Shown: positions 1 through 7,045 of the stretch, in pieces
How positions within the stretch are numbered: the first letter of the stretch is position 1
How the letters are laid out: every line of letters starts with the position of its first letter
Assembly (NCBI RefSeq): GCF_010671595.1
Contig: NZ_JAABOP010000001.1
Coordinates: forward strand, 1,178,001 to 1,242,000
Length of the DNA stretch: 64,000 nucleotides
Origin: Muriicola jejuensis
GTDB taxonomy: Bacteria; Bacteroidota; Bacteroidia; Flavobacteriales; Flavobacteriaceae
Direction: 5' to 3'
Notes under the pieces: generated by a model
What the model saw: the letters and a program-made list of their open reading frames with translations, nothing else
Told to the model about the DNA's origin: nothing
The model's database searches: none
Made by a program: the position numbers and the translations under genes

Positions 1-777
1 CTCCTCAAAAGTGGAACGATAAGGCTCGTAGTTGACCCCGCCATAGATAAAGAGTTCAAAATTCTCAAAAAGGCCCCCTACTTTCTTTCCTGATACTGCA
101 TTCAACTTCTCAAAATACATCTGAACCCAGGAAGGAATGCCCGCAATGACGGTCATGTCTTCCTCCAGGGTCTCTTCCACTATTTTGTCCACTTTGGTCT
201 CCCAGTCTTCGATACAATTGGTCTCCCAGCTCGGCAGGCGGTTTTTCTGAAGATAATTGGGCACATAATGGGCGGAAATCCCGGAAAGTCGGCCGAATTT
301 GATCCCGTTCTTCTCCGAAAGCTCGGGGCTGCCTTGTAGAAAGATCATTTTTCCATCCACAAAGGAGGCTCTTCCGGTCTCATGGATGTAATGCAGGATG
401 GCATCCCTGGACGCCTCAACCTGATATTTTATGGATTCCCCGGTGATTGGGATGTACTTTGCCCCTGAAGTGGTACCGCTGGTCTTGGCAAAATAATCGG
501 GCTTGCCAGGCCAAAGGATGTCGCTTTCCCCACCAACGACCCTTTCGATGTATTCCCTTAAGGCCTCGTAATCCCTTACGGGCACTTTCCTGGCGAAATC
601 CTCATAGGTATGGATGCCGGCAAACCCGTGATCCCTCCCGAATTGCGTATTTTTTGCCTTGCTGAGAAGTGCTTTGAACACCTTTTCCTGAGTCTCCAGG
701 GGGTCCCTGGCCCATTTCCGGGTCCTACGGTATACTATTTCAGCAAAGATGCGGGCTGCGATTGCTTTAAAAGACAT
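1..777 (-). CDS. GH3 auxin-responsive promoter family protein (3' part lies outside the window)
   Basis: Reading the minus strand from ATG at 777 gives 259 open codons to the window edge, so the C-terminal half is missing. The start reads MSFKAIAARIFAEIVYRRTR and continues with KTSGTTSGAKYIPIT, the Ser/Thr/Gly-rich nucleotide-binding loop of the GH3 acyl-adenylate ligase family. A later part, EDMTVIAGIPSWVQMYFEKL, is also typical. Plant GH3 enzymes join amino acids to acyl acids with ATP; the substrate of the flavobacterial members is not known to me. The start codon is 5 bp after the stop of the M23 peptidase gene on the same strand, so the two are probably co-transcribed. Family assignment is by recognition of motifs; function is inferred. 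Confidence 0.85.
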   Translation of the reverse strand, partial: MSFKAIAARIFAEIVYRRTRKWARDPLETQEKVFKALLSKAKNTQFGRDHGFAGIHTYEDFARKVPVRDYEALREYIERVVGGESDILWPGKPDYFAKTSGTTSGAKYIPITGESIKYQVEASRDAILHYIHETGRASFVDGKMIFLQGSPELSEKNGIKFGRLSGISAHYVPNYLQKNRLPSWETNCIEDWETKVDKIVEETLEEDMTVIAGIPSWVQMYFEKLNAVSGKKVGGLFENFELFIYGGVNYEPYRSTFEE

Positions 778-782
778 AGGAT

Positions 783-1652
783 TTAATTGAAGTCAATATA
801 ATCCGACGGATTTACCGGGCTGCCGTTGTTCCAGAGCTCGAAATGCAGATGCGGACCCGTAGTCAGCTCTCCCGTGTTCCCTACTGAGGCAATGACCTCA
901 CCTGCCTTAACGATGTCTCCCTGGTCCTTGCTCAGCGATCCATTGTGTTTGTATACCGAAATCAGGCCTTCTTCGTGTTCCATGATAATGACGTAACCCG
1001 TACCCACGGTCCATTCCGAGAAAATGACCGTCCCGTTGGCCACGGCCTTGACCGGAGCATCCCTCTCTGCCGCAATATCCACTGCAAAGTGTTTCTTTTT
1101 GGGGTCATAATCCTGGGAGACCACCCCTGAAACAGGGGAGAACAATACCGGACTACCCCCGTTGATGCTTCTTTGGAAGAGATTGTACTTGTCTTCGAGT
1201 GCTACCTGGGCCCTGAGGATAGAATCTTCCCTTATGGGGGTAAGATCAACCGTTGAGGGATCGATCTTAAACTGAGCAAACAGGGAATCCCTGTTGATCT
1301 CGTTGTTCTCTACATCCCCTCTTAAAACCATGCGAATATTATCTAAATACCGATTGGTATATTGTAAAACATTTACCAGGGAATCGGTCTTGTAGGTGAG
1401 TTCCGTAGCTTGCTGCTTGAGTCGGGTTGACGAATACCCCGGAATATATTCCCTCAAAGGGGTAAAGGCGATGAGTAATGTAGTCAGGGCGATCAGGACA
1501 ATAATGAAAAGCGTGCCTGTAATAAAAACATTCAGCCTGCTTAATTTAAAAGAGATCTTTTCTTCAAAAGTACTCTCATTCAGGATCACCAGGCGGTACT
1601 TGTGCAGCAGCTTGCGCTTGATTTCTTTCCTTTTTTTGCCTTTTTTTTCCAT
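783..1652 (-). CDS. M23 family metallopeptidase (LytM-type peptidoglycan endopeptidase), membrane-anchored
   Basis: 289 residues. A basic N-terminus is followed by one membrane segment at about residues 42-64, a probable coiled coil at 75-110, and a C-terminal LytM/M23 domain at about 170-285. The zinc motifs are visible as HFAVD and the late GPHLHFEL. Such proteins cut peptide cross-bridges in the periplasm or activate amidases during cell-wall growth. The next gene downstream is the GH3 gene, 5 bp away, and tatA starts divergently upstream. A TATCTTTG box lies only 6 nt before the ATG, so the transcript may have almost no leader. The family call is firm; whether it acts as a hydrolase or an activator cannot be decided here. 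Confidence 0.93.
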   Translation of the reverse strand: MEKKGKKRKEIKRKLLHKYRLVILNESTFEEKISFKLSRLNVFITGTLFIIVLIALTTLLIAFTPLREYIPGYSSTRLKQQATELTYKTDSLVNVLQYTNRYLDNIRMVLRGDVENNEINRDSLFAQFKIDPSTVDLTPIREDSILRAQVALEDKYNLFQRSINGGSPVLFSPVSGVVSQDYDPKKKHFAVDIAAERDAPVKAVANGTVIFSEWTVGTGYVIIMEHEEGLISVYKHNGSLSKDQGDIVKAGEVIASVGNTGELTTGPHLHFELWNNGSPVNPSDYIDFN

Positions 1653-1658
1653 GAATCA

Positions 1659-1666
1659 CAAAGATA
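1659..1666 (-). promoter_or_regulatory. -7 promoter box TATCTTTG upstream of the M23 peptidase gene
   Basis: The minus strand reads TATCTTTG, a full match to the Bacteroidota -7 consensus TAnnTTTG. It ends 6 nt before the ATG at 1652, so transcription would start at or next to the start codon. No clear -33 TTTG was found at the usual distance. Confidence 0.5.
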
Positions 1667-1820
1667 CATTTCGATTTGAATATCAGTCCACAACAATGAT
1701 AAAATTGCAATACCCCTCCGTTGGTCCTTAGATTGAAGACCGAGAAAAAAGTTAACATTTCCAAGCAATTAAACGCACATCTTAACGTTTTATATTCCAT
1801 CAGTCTATCGACTTTTTTAC

Positions 1821-1828
1821 TACCTTTG
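1821..1828 (+). promoter_or_regulatory. -7 promoter box TACCTTTG of tatA
   Basis: A full match to the Bacteroidota -7 consensus TAnnTTTG, 20 nt before the ATG at 1849. It predicts a short leader of roughly 13 nt. No good -33 TTTG is visible. Confidence 0.6.
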
Positions 1829-1848
1829 TTTACTAATCTATTCAAGTG

Positions 1849-2031
1849 ATGAACTTAGCAATACCTTTTCTGGCCATAGGCCCCTGGCAAATAGCCGTAG
1901 TCGTAGTCTTAGTGCTCCTTTTATTCGGCGGAAAGAAGATTCCCGAACTCATGAGGGGTCTGGGCAGCGGCATCAAGGAATTTAAAGATGCCTCCAAGGA
2001 GGATGACAAATTAGGGGAGAAGAAGGATTGA
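1849..2031 (+). CDS. tatA: Sec-independent protein translocase subunit TatA/TatE
   Basis: 60 residues from the ATG at 1849; a GTG directly before it at 1846 would add one residue and is less likely. The layout is classic TatA: a short periplasmic N-terminus, one membrane helix ([14 protein letters not shown]), the hinge [14 protein letters not shown] and an amphipathic helix, then a charged tail ending KLGEKKD. TatA oligomers form the pathway by which folded twin-arginine proteins cross the inner membrane. The gene stands alone here with its own -7 box and a terminator 22 bp after the stop. tatC is not in the window. Confidence 0.95.
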   Translation: MNLAIPFLAIGPWQIAVVVVLVLLLFGGKKIPELMRGLGSGIKEFKDASKEDDKLGEKKD

Positions 2032-2422
2032 TCTCCCTTTTTATAAACTTATAGCACCCCAAAAGGGTGCTTTTTTGTTTTCAATACGTTCAAGAACCCT
2101 TTTCTCTTTACACTTCCGGGTTGTTTTTGTAACCCACCTAATAGTCATACGCATCATTCTGCGTCCGAAATCTCCTCCCCTTGCTGTTTACATCAAAGCC
2201 TGTGTTTCAGGCCGTTCCCGTATCCTTTCTACCTGGAAAGACACATAGAACAGGAATACACGACAAAAAACCTCCATTTCACAACAAAAAATAATGCCAT
2301 AGCATGAGAACTTCTATTTTCGGCGTTATGTTAAAGGGGATTTTGTGTCCCTTGTAAACCAATTGATTAAAAACCTTAAAGCTCTTGCTGAGATCAAGGA
2401 CAATAACGGGGATATCAAACGC
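2032..2422. other. 391-bp intergenic region between tatA and the OmpA gene
   Basis: Holds the tatA terminator (2053-2078), a small hairpin (GCCTG/CAGGC near 2195-2210) without a T-tract, and TATTTTCG at 2315-2322, one mismatch from the -7 consensus, as the best promoter candidate for the OmpA gene. An in-frame GTG at 2345 would lengthen the OmpA protein by 26 residues. No convincing gene is seen. Confidence 0.5.
2053..2078 (+). terminator. Rho-independent terminator of tatA
   Basis: Stem AGCACCC/GGGTGCT (2053-2059 with 2065-2071) with a five-base loop, followed by a run of T. Confidence 0.85.
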
Positions 2423-5218
2423 ATGAAACTCAGACCGCTTTACGCCTTAATGGTCATCTTTTTTTCGGGTGTCCTCAGCCTGTCGGCCGTATCTCCGAAT
2501 ACGGACAGGCCCGTTGAGGATGTCTCCACATACTTGGTTTTCAAGAGAAAAGCGAAGCAGCATCACATTGCTACCAAGACCATCACTGTTAGTTCGGCTA
2601 TTTCTTCGGGCTATTATCTAGTAGCAGGGGTTTTCGGAGTTTATGATAACGCCTATTCCTACGCTAAGACCCTTAGAAGGAAAAAATTCGCGGCAGAGGT
2701 TTTTAAGAGCCCGGAAAACGGCATGCATTATGTTTATCTCCAAAAGACCACTTCGGGGGACCAGGCTATAGAGGCTTACCTGAACACTTCTTACGAAAAG
2801 AAAATGTGGATCCTGCAAGTGGATTCAGGGAATACGCCCCAGGCTGCCAGTATATCTCATTCTAAAGATGTCGCTGGCCCTCATGAAAATTCCCGTAAAA
2901 CATTTCTTCAAACCGCTAAGAATATGGGTATTGCCACTAGAAAAGTAGAGGGACTTCAAGGGCTAACCAACGGATATTACGCGGTGGTCGGTGTATTTGG
3001 CGATATGAGCAATGTTTTCCGTTTCAAAAAATCCCTGGATGCAAAAGGGTTTAGAAGTCAGACTGTGGTCCATCCCGAAACCGGCCTGAATTATGTGTAC
3101 CTTTCGCATAATACGGACTGGAAAGAGGTGCTTACGGAAGTAAGCAGTGGGTTCGATGGTCGCTACAAAGGCAAGACCTGGATCATGGAAGTGGATAACG
3201 GAATAGCTCCCGATCTATCCCCTTCGATGGAAAGGATCAAGAACCAAGTTATTGCTGATCAAAAGGTTCAAGCACCAAAGAAAACCAAGGGAAGGATCTC
3301 GTCCTCAAAAGATCCTCCAGCCAAACTCCTTCAGAAGGCAGACGCCTATTTCGACAAGATGTGGTATGCCGAAGCTGCTGAACTCTACGAAGAATACCTC
3401 AACGGTCATGAGGATCATTATTCCTATGAGATTCTCCAAAAAGCCGGGGATTCCCATTACTTCAATAGCAATATGGAACGAGCTCTATACTGGTATGATA
3501 TTCTTTACAACCGTTATGCCGATGAGATCAGTTCAGAGAATATCTTTAAATACGCACACAGCCTTAAAGGGACGGGAAAATACTCCAGGGCAAAAAGGCT
3601 AATGCGCATCTATGACAGGCGGGTCAAAAAAGAAGGGATGCGCTACGCCGTAGACGACCCTCGCACTACTCCAAAAGAAAAAGCCCTGGACAATATCCTC
3701 AATACGGAACAGGAATATACTCTTCGGAATATTGCCACAAACTCAGAGTATTCGGACTTTTCACCTATGTTTTACAATGGGGATCAGCTGGTCTTCGCTT
3801 CCGCCATGGATTCTTCATTTTTCACTACCAGGCGGTATAAATGGAATAACCAGCCTTATCTGGACCTGTATGTGGCCAAGGTGAACCAGGAATCTCAGGA
3901 GGTAAAGGACGCTATCAAATTCTCCAAGAAGATCAACACAAAGTACCACGAAGCTTCCGTGACCTTTTCCCCGGACAATTCAACCATGTACTTCACCCGT
4001 AACAATTACGGCAAGAAACTGAAAAGGGATAAAAACGGAGTGAACAACCTTAAGATCTACCGATCCCGCAAAGTGGATGGAGCCTGGACAGAAGCTACCG
4101 AACTCCCTTTTAACAGCGACGAATTCTCAACGGGACACCCAGCCTTGAGTCCGGATGGTAAAAAACTATACTTTGTTTCTGACAGGCCCGGCAGCCTGGG
4201 GGAAACCGACATTTTTGTCGTCGATGTATTCGAGGATGGCAGCTTTTCAGAACCGCGGAACCTCGGTCCGGAGATCAATACGGAACGAAAGGAGATGTTC
4301 CCATTTATCACGGATAAAAAACTCTACTTCTCATCCAACGGACATATAGGTCTGGGAGGATTGGATGTTTACGAAGTGGCTTATACGGAAGAAGAAGGGT
4401 TCCAGGAGGTTAAAAACATGGGTAAGCCCATCAACAGTAAGAGTGACGACTTCTCCTACATTGTACATGAAGATACTCAAAAGGGCTTTTTTGCTTCCAA
4501 CAGGCGGGGAGGTCAAGGAGATGACGATATTTATTCCTTCTCCAAACTCATGCCTGAAGAACTGAACCTCAATGCAATAGAAGGGGTGGTGACAGACCTG
4601 GTTACCGGGGAGGTAATGCCGGAAGCCCTCGTTACCCTTCTGGATGAGAACAACATCAAACTCAAGGAGGTCGTCTCAGACAAGGATGGCAGCTTTGTAT
4701 TTGAGGATCTGGATGGAACTACCAAATATACGGTGAGGACTACAAAGGAAGGCTATTCTGAAGTGGTCATGAATGCGCCTACCGGGGACAATGAGGTCGT
4801 AAACGTGGAAGTTAAACTAGAAAAACTGGAAGACCTGATCGTTCTGGAAGAAGGGATCAAGAAGATCAAATTGAATATGATCTTCTTCGACTTCGACAAA
4901 TCCTATATCAGGAATGATGCCGCTACGGAATTAAACCGACTGGTGGCGGTCATGAAGGAGAACCCGTCTATGGTCATCAAGATCGAATCCCATACCGACA
5001 GCCGCGGTCCTGCTGTTTACAACAAATACCTTTCTGACCGCAGGGCAAAATCGACCAGGGACTATATTATCTCCCAGGGAATCGACCCGAAGAGGATAGA
5101 AAGCGCCATAGGATATGGAGAAGAAAGACTGTTGAACGGGTGTGATGGCAGCATCCGATGCAGCAGTGAACAGCACCAACTCAACAGGCGCTCGGAATTC
5201 ATTATCGTGAATATGTAA
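2423..5218 (+). CDS. PorE-like OmpA family protein: SPOR-like repeats, TPR, beta-propeller, regulatory fold, OmpA
   Basis: The ATG at 2423 is preferred because it starts a clean signal peptide (MKLRPLYALMVIFFSGVLSL); the upstream GTG at 2345 would place 26 charged residues before it. The 931-residue protein has two SPOR-like modules (about 55-130 and 180-260, each starting GYY and ending WIxxVD), TPR-like helices (about 300-400), PD40/WD40-type blades (about 450-710; FSPDNS, LSPDGKKLYFVSDRPG), a carboxypeptidase-regulatory-like fold (about 730-800) and an OmpA C-terminal domain (IESHTDSRG, LSDRRA, NRRSEFIIV) that should bind peptidoglycan. TPR-propeller-CRD-OmpA is the order of the T9SS protein PorE; the SPOR-like repeats are extra. 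It stands alone between a possible weak promoter and a strong terminator. Role in T9SS or gliding is inferred. Confidence 0.9.
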   Translation: MKLRPLYALMVIFFSGVLSLSAVSPNTDRPVEDVSTYLVFKRKAKQHHIATKTITVSSAISSGYYLVAGVFGVYDNAYSYAKTLRRKKFAAEVFKSPENGMHYVYLQKTTSGDQAIEAYLNTSYEKKMWILQVDSGNTPQAASISHSKDVAGPHENSRKTFLQTAKNMGIATRKVEGLQGLTNGYYAVVGVFGDMSNVFRFKKSLDAKGFRSQTVVHPETGLNYVYLSHNTDWKEVLTEVSSGFDGRYKGKTWIMEVDNGIAPDLSPSMERIKNQVIADQKVQAPKKTKGRISSSKDPPAKLLQKADAYFDKMWYAEAAELYEEYLNGHEDHYSYEILQKAGDSHYFNSNMERALYWYDILYNRYADEISSENIFKYAHSLKGTGKYSRAKRLMRIYDRRVKKEGMRYAVDDPRTTPKEKALDNILNTEQEYTLRNIATNSEYSDFSPMFYNGDQLVFASAMDSSFFTTRRYKWNNQPYLDLYVAKVNQESQEVKDAIKFSKKINTKYHEASVTFSPDNSTMYFTRNNYGKKLKRDKNGVNNLKIYRSRKVDGAWTEATELPFNSDEFSTGHPALSPDGKKLYFVSDRPGSLGETDIFVVDVFEDGSFSEPRNLGPEINTERKEMFPFITDKKLYFSSNGHIGLGGLDVYEVAYTEEEGFQEVKNMGKPINSKSDDFSYIVHEDTQKGFFASNRRGGQGDDDIYSFSKLMPEELNLNAIEGVVTDLVTGEVMPEALVTLLDENNIKLKEVVSDKDGSFVFEDLDGTTKYTVRTTKEGYSEVVMNAPTGDNEVVNVEVKLEKLEDLIVLEEGIKKIKLNMIFFDFDKSYIRNDAATELNRLVAVMKENPSMVIKIESHTDSRGPAVYNKYLSDRRAKSTRDYIISQGIDPKRIESAIGYGEERLLNGCDGSIRCSSEQHQLNRRSEFIIVNM

Positions 5219-5243
5219 CGCGTTTGGCACCCCAACCGAAAGG

Positions 5244-5278
5244 AAAACCACCTGGCCCAGAAGCAGGTGGTTTTTTAT
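5244..5278 (+). terminator. Strong Rho-independent terminator after the OmpA gene
   Basis: An 11-bp stem, AAAACCACCTG (5244-5254) with CAGGTGGTTTT (5264-5274), a nine-base loop and a following T-run. Confidence 0.9.
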
Positions 5279-5439
5279 TGGGAAATTGGGCGTTTAGGGA
5301 GCTTTTTTCAGACGGATTTTTGCGATTACGGTAGTTCTCAACATCTTTTGACCGGTATACAACAAATCGGTGCCGGCCCAATACGTTCCTGATCAAAAAA
5401 CAGTTATATCCCTAAAACAGTTAACCTAAATCTCACCAT

Positions 5440-5610
5440 ATGAATTATATTTTACTCATCAAGGAAATTTACCTGGAAGCCTTTAAAAATCTGGGATCTT
5501 ATTTTGTGAAGAATATTTTCAAGGTCTTTACATGGTTCTGCCTGGCCTGTCTGGTGATCGTTCTTTACGCTTTCATTTTCAGGGTAGCCACAGGATTCGC
5601 GTTCGATTAA
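5440..5610 (+). CDS. Small single-span membrane protein, copy 1 of a tandem paralogous pair
   Basis: ATG at 5440 to TAA at 5608 gives 56 residues. The N-terminal part is amphipathic (MNYILLIKEIYLEAFKNLG), followed by one hydrophobic segment at about 31-48 and the fixed ending TGFAFD. It matches the protein encoded at 5825-5995 in length, without gaps, and at 34 of 56 positions. Conservation at protein level, own ATG and own terminator argue for a real gene. It resembles, from memory, a short flavobacterial family of unknown function (possibly the one called DUF6747); this was not checked. No function can be assigned. It is probably an inner-membrane peptide that may bind a larger membrane partner. 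Confidence 0.8.
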   Translation: MNYILLIKEIYLEAFKNLGSYFVKNIFKVFTWFCLACLVIVLYAFIFRVATGFAFD

Positions 5611-5631
5611 CCAACCCCACTTTATTTTTCC

Positions 5632-5664
5632 AAAACACGGTGCATCTGTACCGTGTTTTCTTTT
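5632..5664 (+). terminator. Rho-independent terminator after small membrane protein copy 1
   Basis: Stem AAAACACGGT (5632-5641) with ACCGTGTTTT (5650-5659), an eight-base loop and a T-rich tail. It isolates the two paralogues in separate transcripts. Confidence 0.85.
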
Positions 5665-5729
5665 TCGAGCTGTATCGTTTGATCGGAAAAATACACCCGT
5701 TCAAAGATGTTCAAAAGACTCGAAAACTT

Positions 5730-5748
5730 GCTAATCTGATTTATTAGC
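5730..5748 (+). repeat. Small hairpin GCTAAT/ATTAGC between the two small genes
   Basis: Six-base arms at 5730-5735 and 5743-5748, followed by TTTT. It may be a weak second terminator; little else can be said. Confidence 0.3.
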
Positions 5749-5768
5749 TTTTCGTCTATAAAGTATAC

Positions 5769-5780
5769 TACTTCGAAGTA
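5769..5780. promoter_or_regulatory. Perfect 12-bp palindrome TACTTCGAAGTA, possible operator
   Basis: It lies 44 nt upstream of the second small gene, just before the near-consensus promoter sequence TAATCTTTG. Position and symmetry suit a dimeric repressor or activator site, but chance is possible. Confidence 0.3.
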
Positions 5781-5824
5781 AGAACATAATCTTTGTCCTT
5801 GGATAAACACTATTAAACAGGGAT

Positions 5825-5995
5825 ATGGATAAAATTCTACTCGTTAAAGAAATTTACATTGAAGCATTCAGGAACTGGAGGAACATCTTCCTTAGAAAGT
5901 ATTTTAAGGCTTTTTCCTGGTTTTGTTTTGCCTTGTGGGTCATTACCATGTACGCCTTTATTTTCAGGCTTTCCACAGGATTCGCATTCGATTGA
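5825..5995 (+). CDS. Small single-span membrane protein, copy 2 of a tandem paralogous pair
   Basis: ATG at 5825 to TGA at 5993 gives 56 residues, the same length as the protein at 5440-5610. Shared features are the pattern ILLxKEIYxEAF at the start, WFC at 32-34, YAFIFR at 43-48 and the invariant end TGFAFD. The hydrophobic segment is at about 31-48, so the C-terminus is short and ends with acidic Asp. The loop region 18-26 is where the two copies differ most; copy 2 is more basic there (NWRNIFLRKYF). It has its own upstream region with a near-consensus -7 box and its own terminator. No function is known to me; a family of unknown function is the honest call. Confidence 0.8.
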   Translation: MDKILLVKEIYIEAFRNWRNIFLRKYFKAFSWFCFALWVITMYAFIFRLSTGFAFD

Positions 5996-6002
5996 TAATC
6001 AT

Positions 6003-6032
6003 AGCGCTACCGGATTAGGTAGCGCTTTTTTC
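6003..6032 (+). terminator. Rho-independent terminator after small membrane protein copy 2, probably bidirectional
   Basis: Stem AGCGCTACC (6003-6011) with GGTAGCGCT (6018-6026), a six-base loop and a T-run. It also lies directly behind the stop codon of the convergent DUF4837 gene. Confidence 0.88.
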
Positions 6033-6036
6033 TTCT

Positions 6037-7017
6037 TTACTTTTTAAATTCAATCGTCCGCAGGATGGCCTCGAGTTCAAACATGTAGTCTCTTTTGTTT
6101 GTTGCCGGGGCAAAGGTAAAGCCTTCCACCACTAGTTTTCGGTCATTCTTTTCGTCATCGATGACAAAGGTCGCGAAAGGACCCGCCATGGGATAGTTTT
6201 CCATATCCCAAATACTCCTTACCTCAAGGGCCTGATGGCCGTCTATTTCCGTTTTAAAGAAATGCGGGGCAAAGGCATCTTCAGTGGTCATGTAGGTCTT
6301 TTTATCGCGCATATCAGGCCCTGGGATATACTTCTCTCCGATCGAATCCCTCATCCTGATGAAATCGACCACCAAGGTTGAATCATTGTTCAGGGCGTTG
6401 AAGGGAATCTCATAGGCGATTATGTTCATGCTTCCTTTCTGAATCTCCCGGTCTATCCAGACGAAGTTGTCCTCTTGTTTTCCCAACTTATAGATTGAGG
6501 GAAGGCGAAAGGTCACCCCAAACTTTTCCTCAAGCAGCCTATCCTTGTTTAAGGAGCGCAGAAACCGCCTTTGTGTCTCTTCCAATTCCATTTCCTTGAT
6601 GGAAGCGATAATTTCATCAGCATGGGAATCAATATTTTCAATGATCTCTTCCTGTGTCCTCCCCTTGATCACTCCTATCCGCTGAGGTGCGGCGTAGAGG
6701 TCCGACTTCATATGGGCTACGTTCACGGTATCTATGTCCACAAATAAAACCGCCCGTCGGTACCGGGTGGTACCTGTAAAGACTTTTTGGGGCATTTGTT
6801 CCAGACTGAATACGGGTTCATCCCAGGTAAGGCCTACCACCGGGGCAGCGAAGTGCTCCCTGATCTTATCCCCGACGGGGCCTTCCCAAAGGTTGTTTTC
6901 AATCACCACACCCACGCTGTTGATAGCGCCAATGGATTCGGGTCTATAGGTTTTTTTTGGCCCATCATTGCAGGAAACTGCAATTACGGCTAATAATAGC
7001 AAGAAATAGTGTCTCAT
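6037..7017 (-). CDS. DUF4837 family lipoprotein
   Basis: 326 residues from the ATG at 7017, which starts a lipoprotein signal peptide: MRHYFLLLLAVIAVSC with the lipobox Cys at residue 16. An in-frame extension to 7131 exists but overlaps the mltD end and hides the signal peptide. The body matches the Bacteroidota family DUF4837 as I know it: PESIGAINSVGVVIENNLWEG near the start and WDEPVFSLEQMPQKVF soon after. The biochemical role is unknown. It follows the mltD-like gene by 28 bp on the same strand, which suggests an envelope function in one transcript. The C-terminus ends at a shared bidirectional terminator. Confidence 0.87.
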   Translation of the reverse strand: MRHYFLLLLAVIAVSCNDGPKKTYRPESIGAINSVGVVIENNLWEGPVGDKIREHFAAPVVGLTWDEPVFSLEQMPQKVFTGTTRYRRAVLFVDIDTVNVAHMKSDLYAAPQRIGVIKGRTQEEIIENIDSHADEIIASIKEMELEETQRRFLRSLNKDRLLEEKFGVTFRLPSIYKLGKQEDNFVWIDREIQKGSMNIIAYEIPFNALNNDSTLVVDFIRMRDSIGEKYIPGPDMRDKKTYMTTEDAFAPHFFKTEIDGHQALEVRSIWDMENYPMAGPFATFVIDDEKNDRKLVVEGFTFAPATNKRDYMFELEAILRTIEFKK

Positions 7018-7045
7018 TTTTATGTGCTCTAGGGTATCTCGATAT

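Noticed and set aside
1576-1845. 89-residue minus-strand ORF between the M23 gene and tatA
   Set aside because: It covers the divergent promoter region and part of the M23 gene in another frame; no conserved features.
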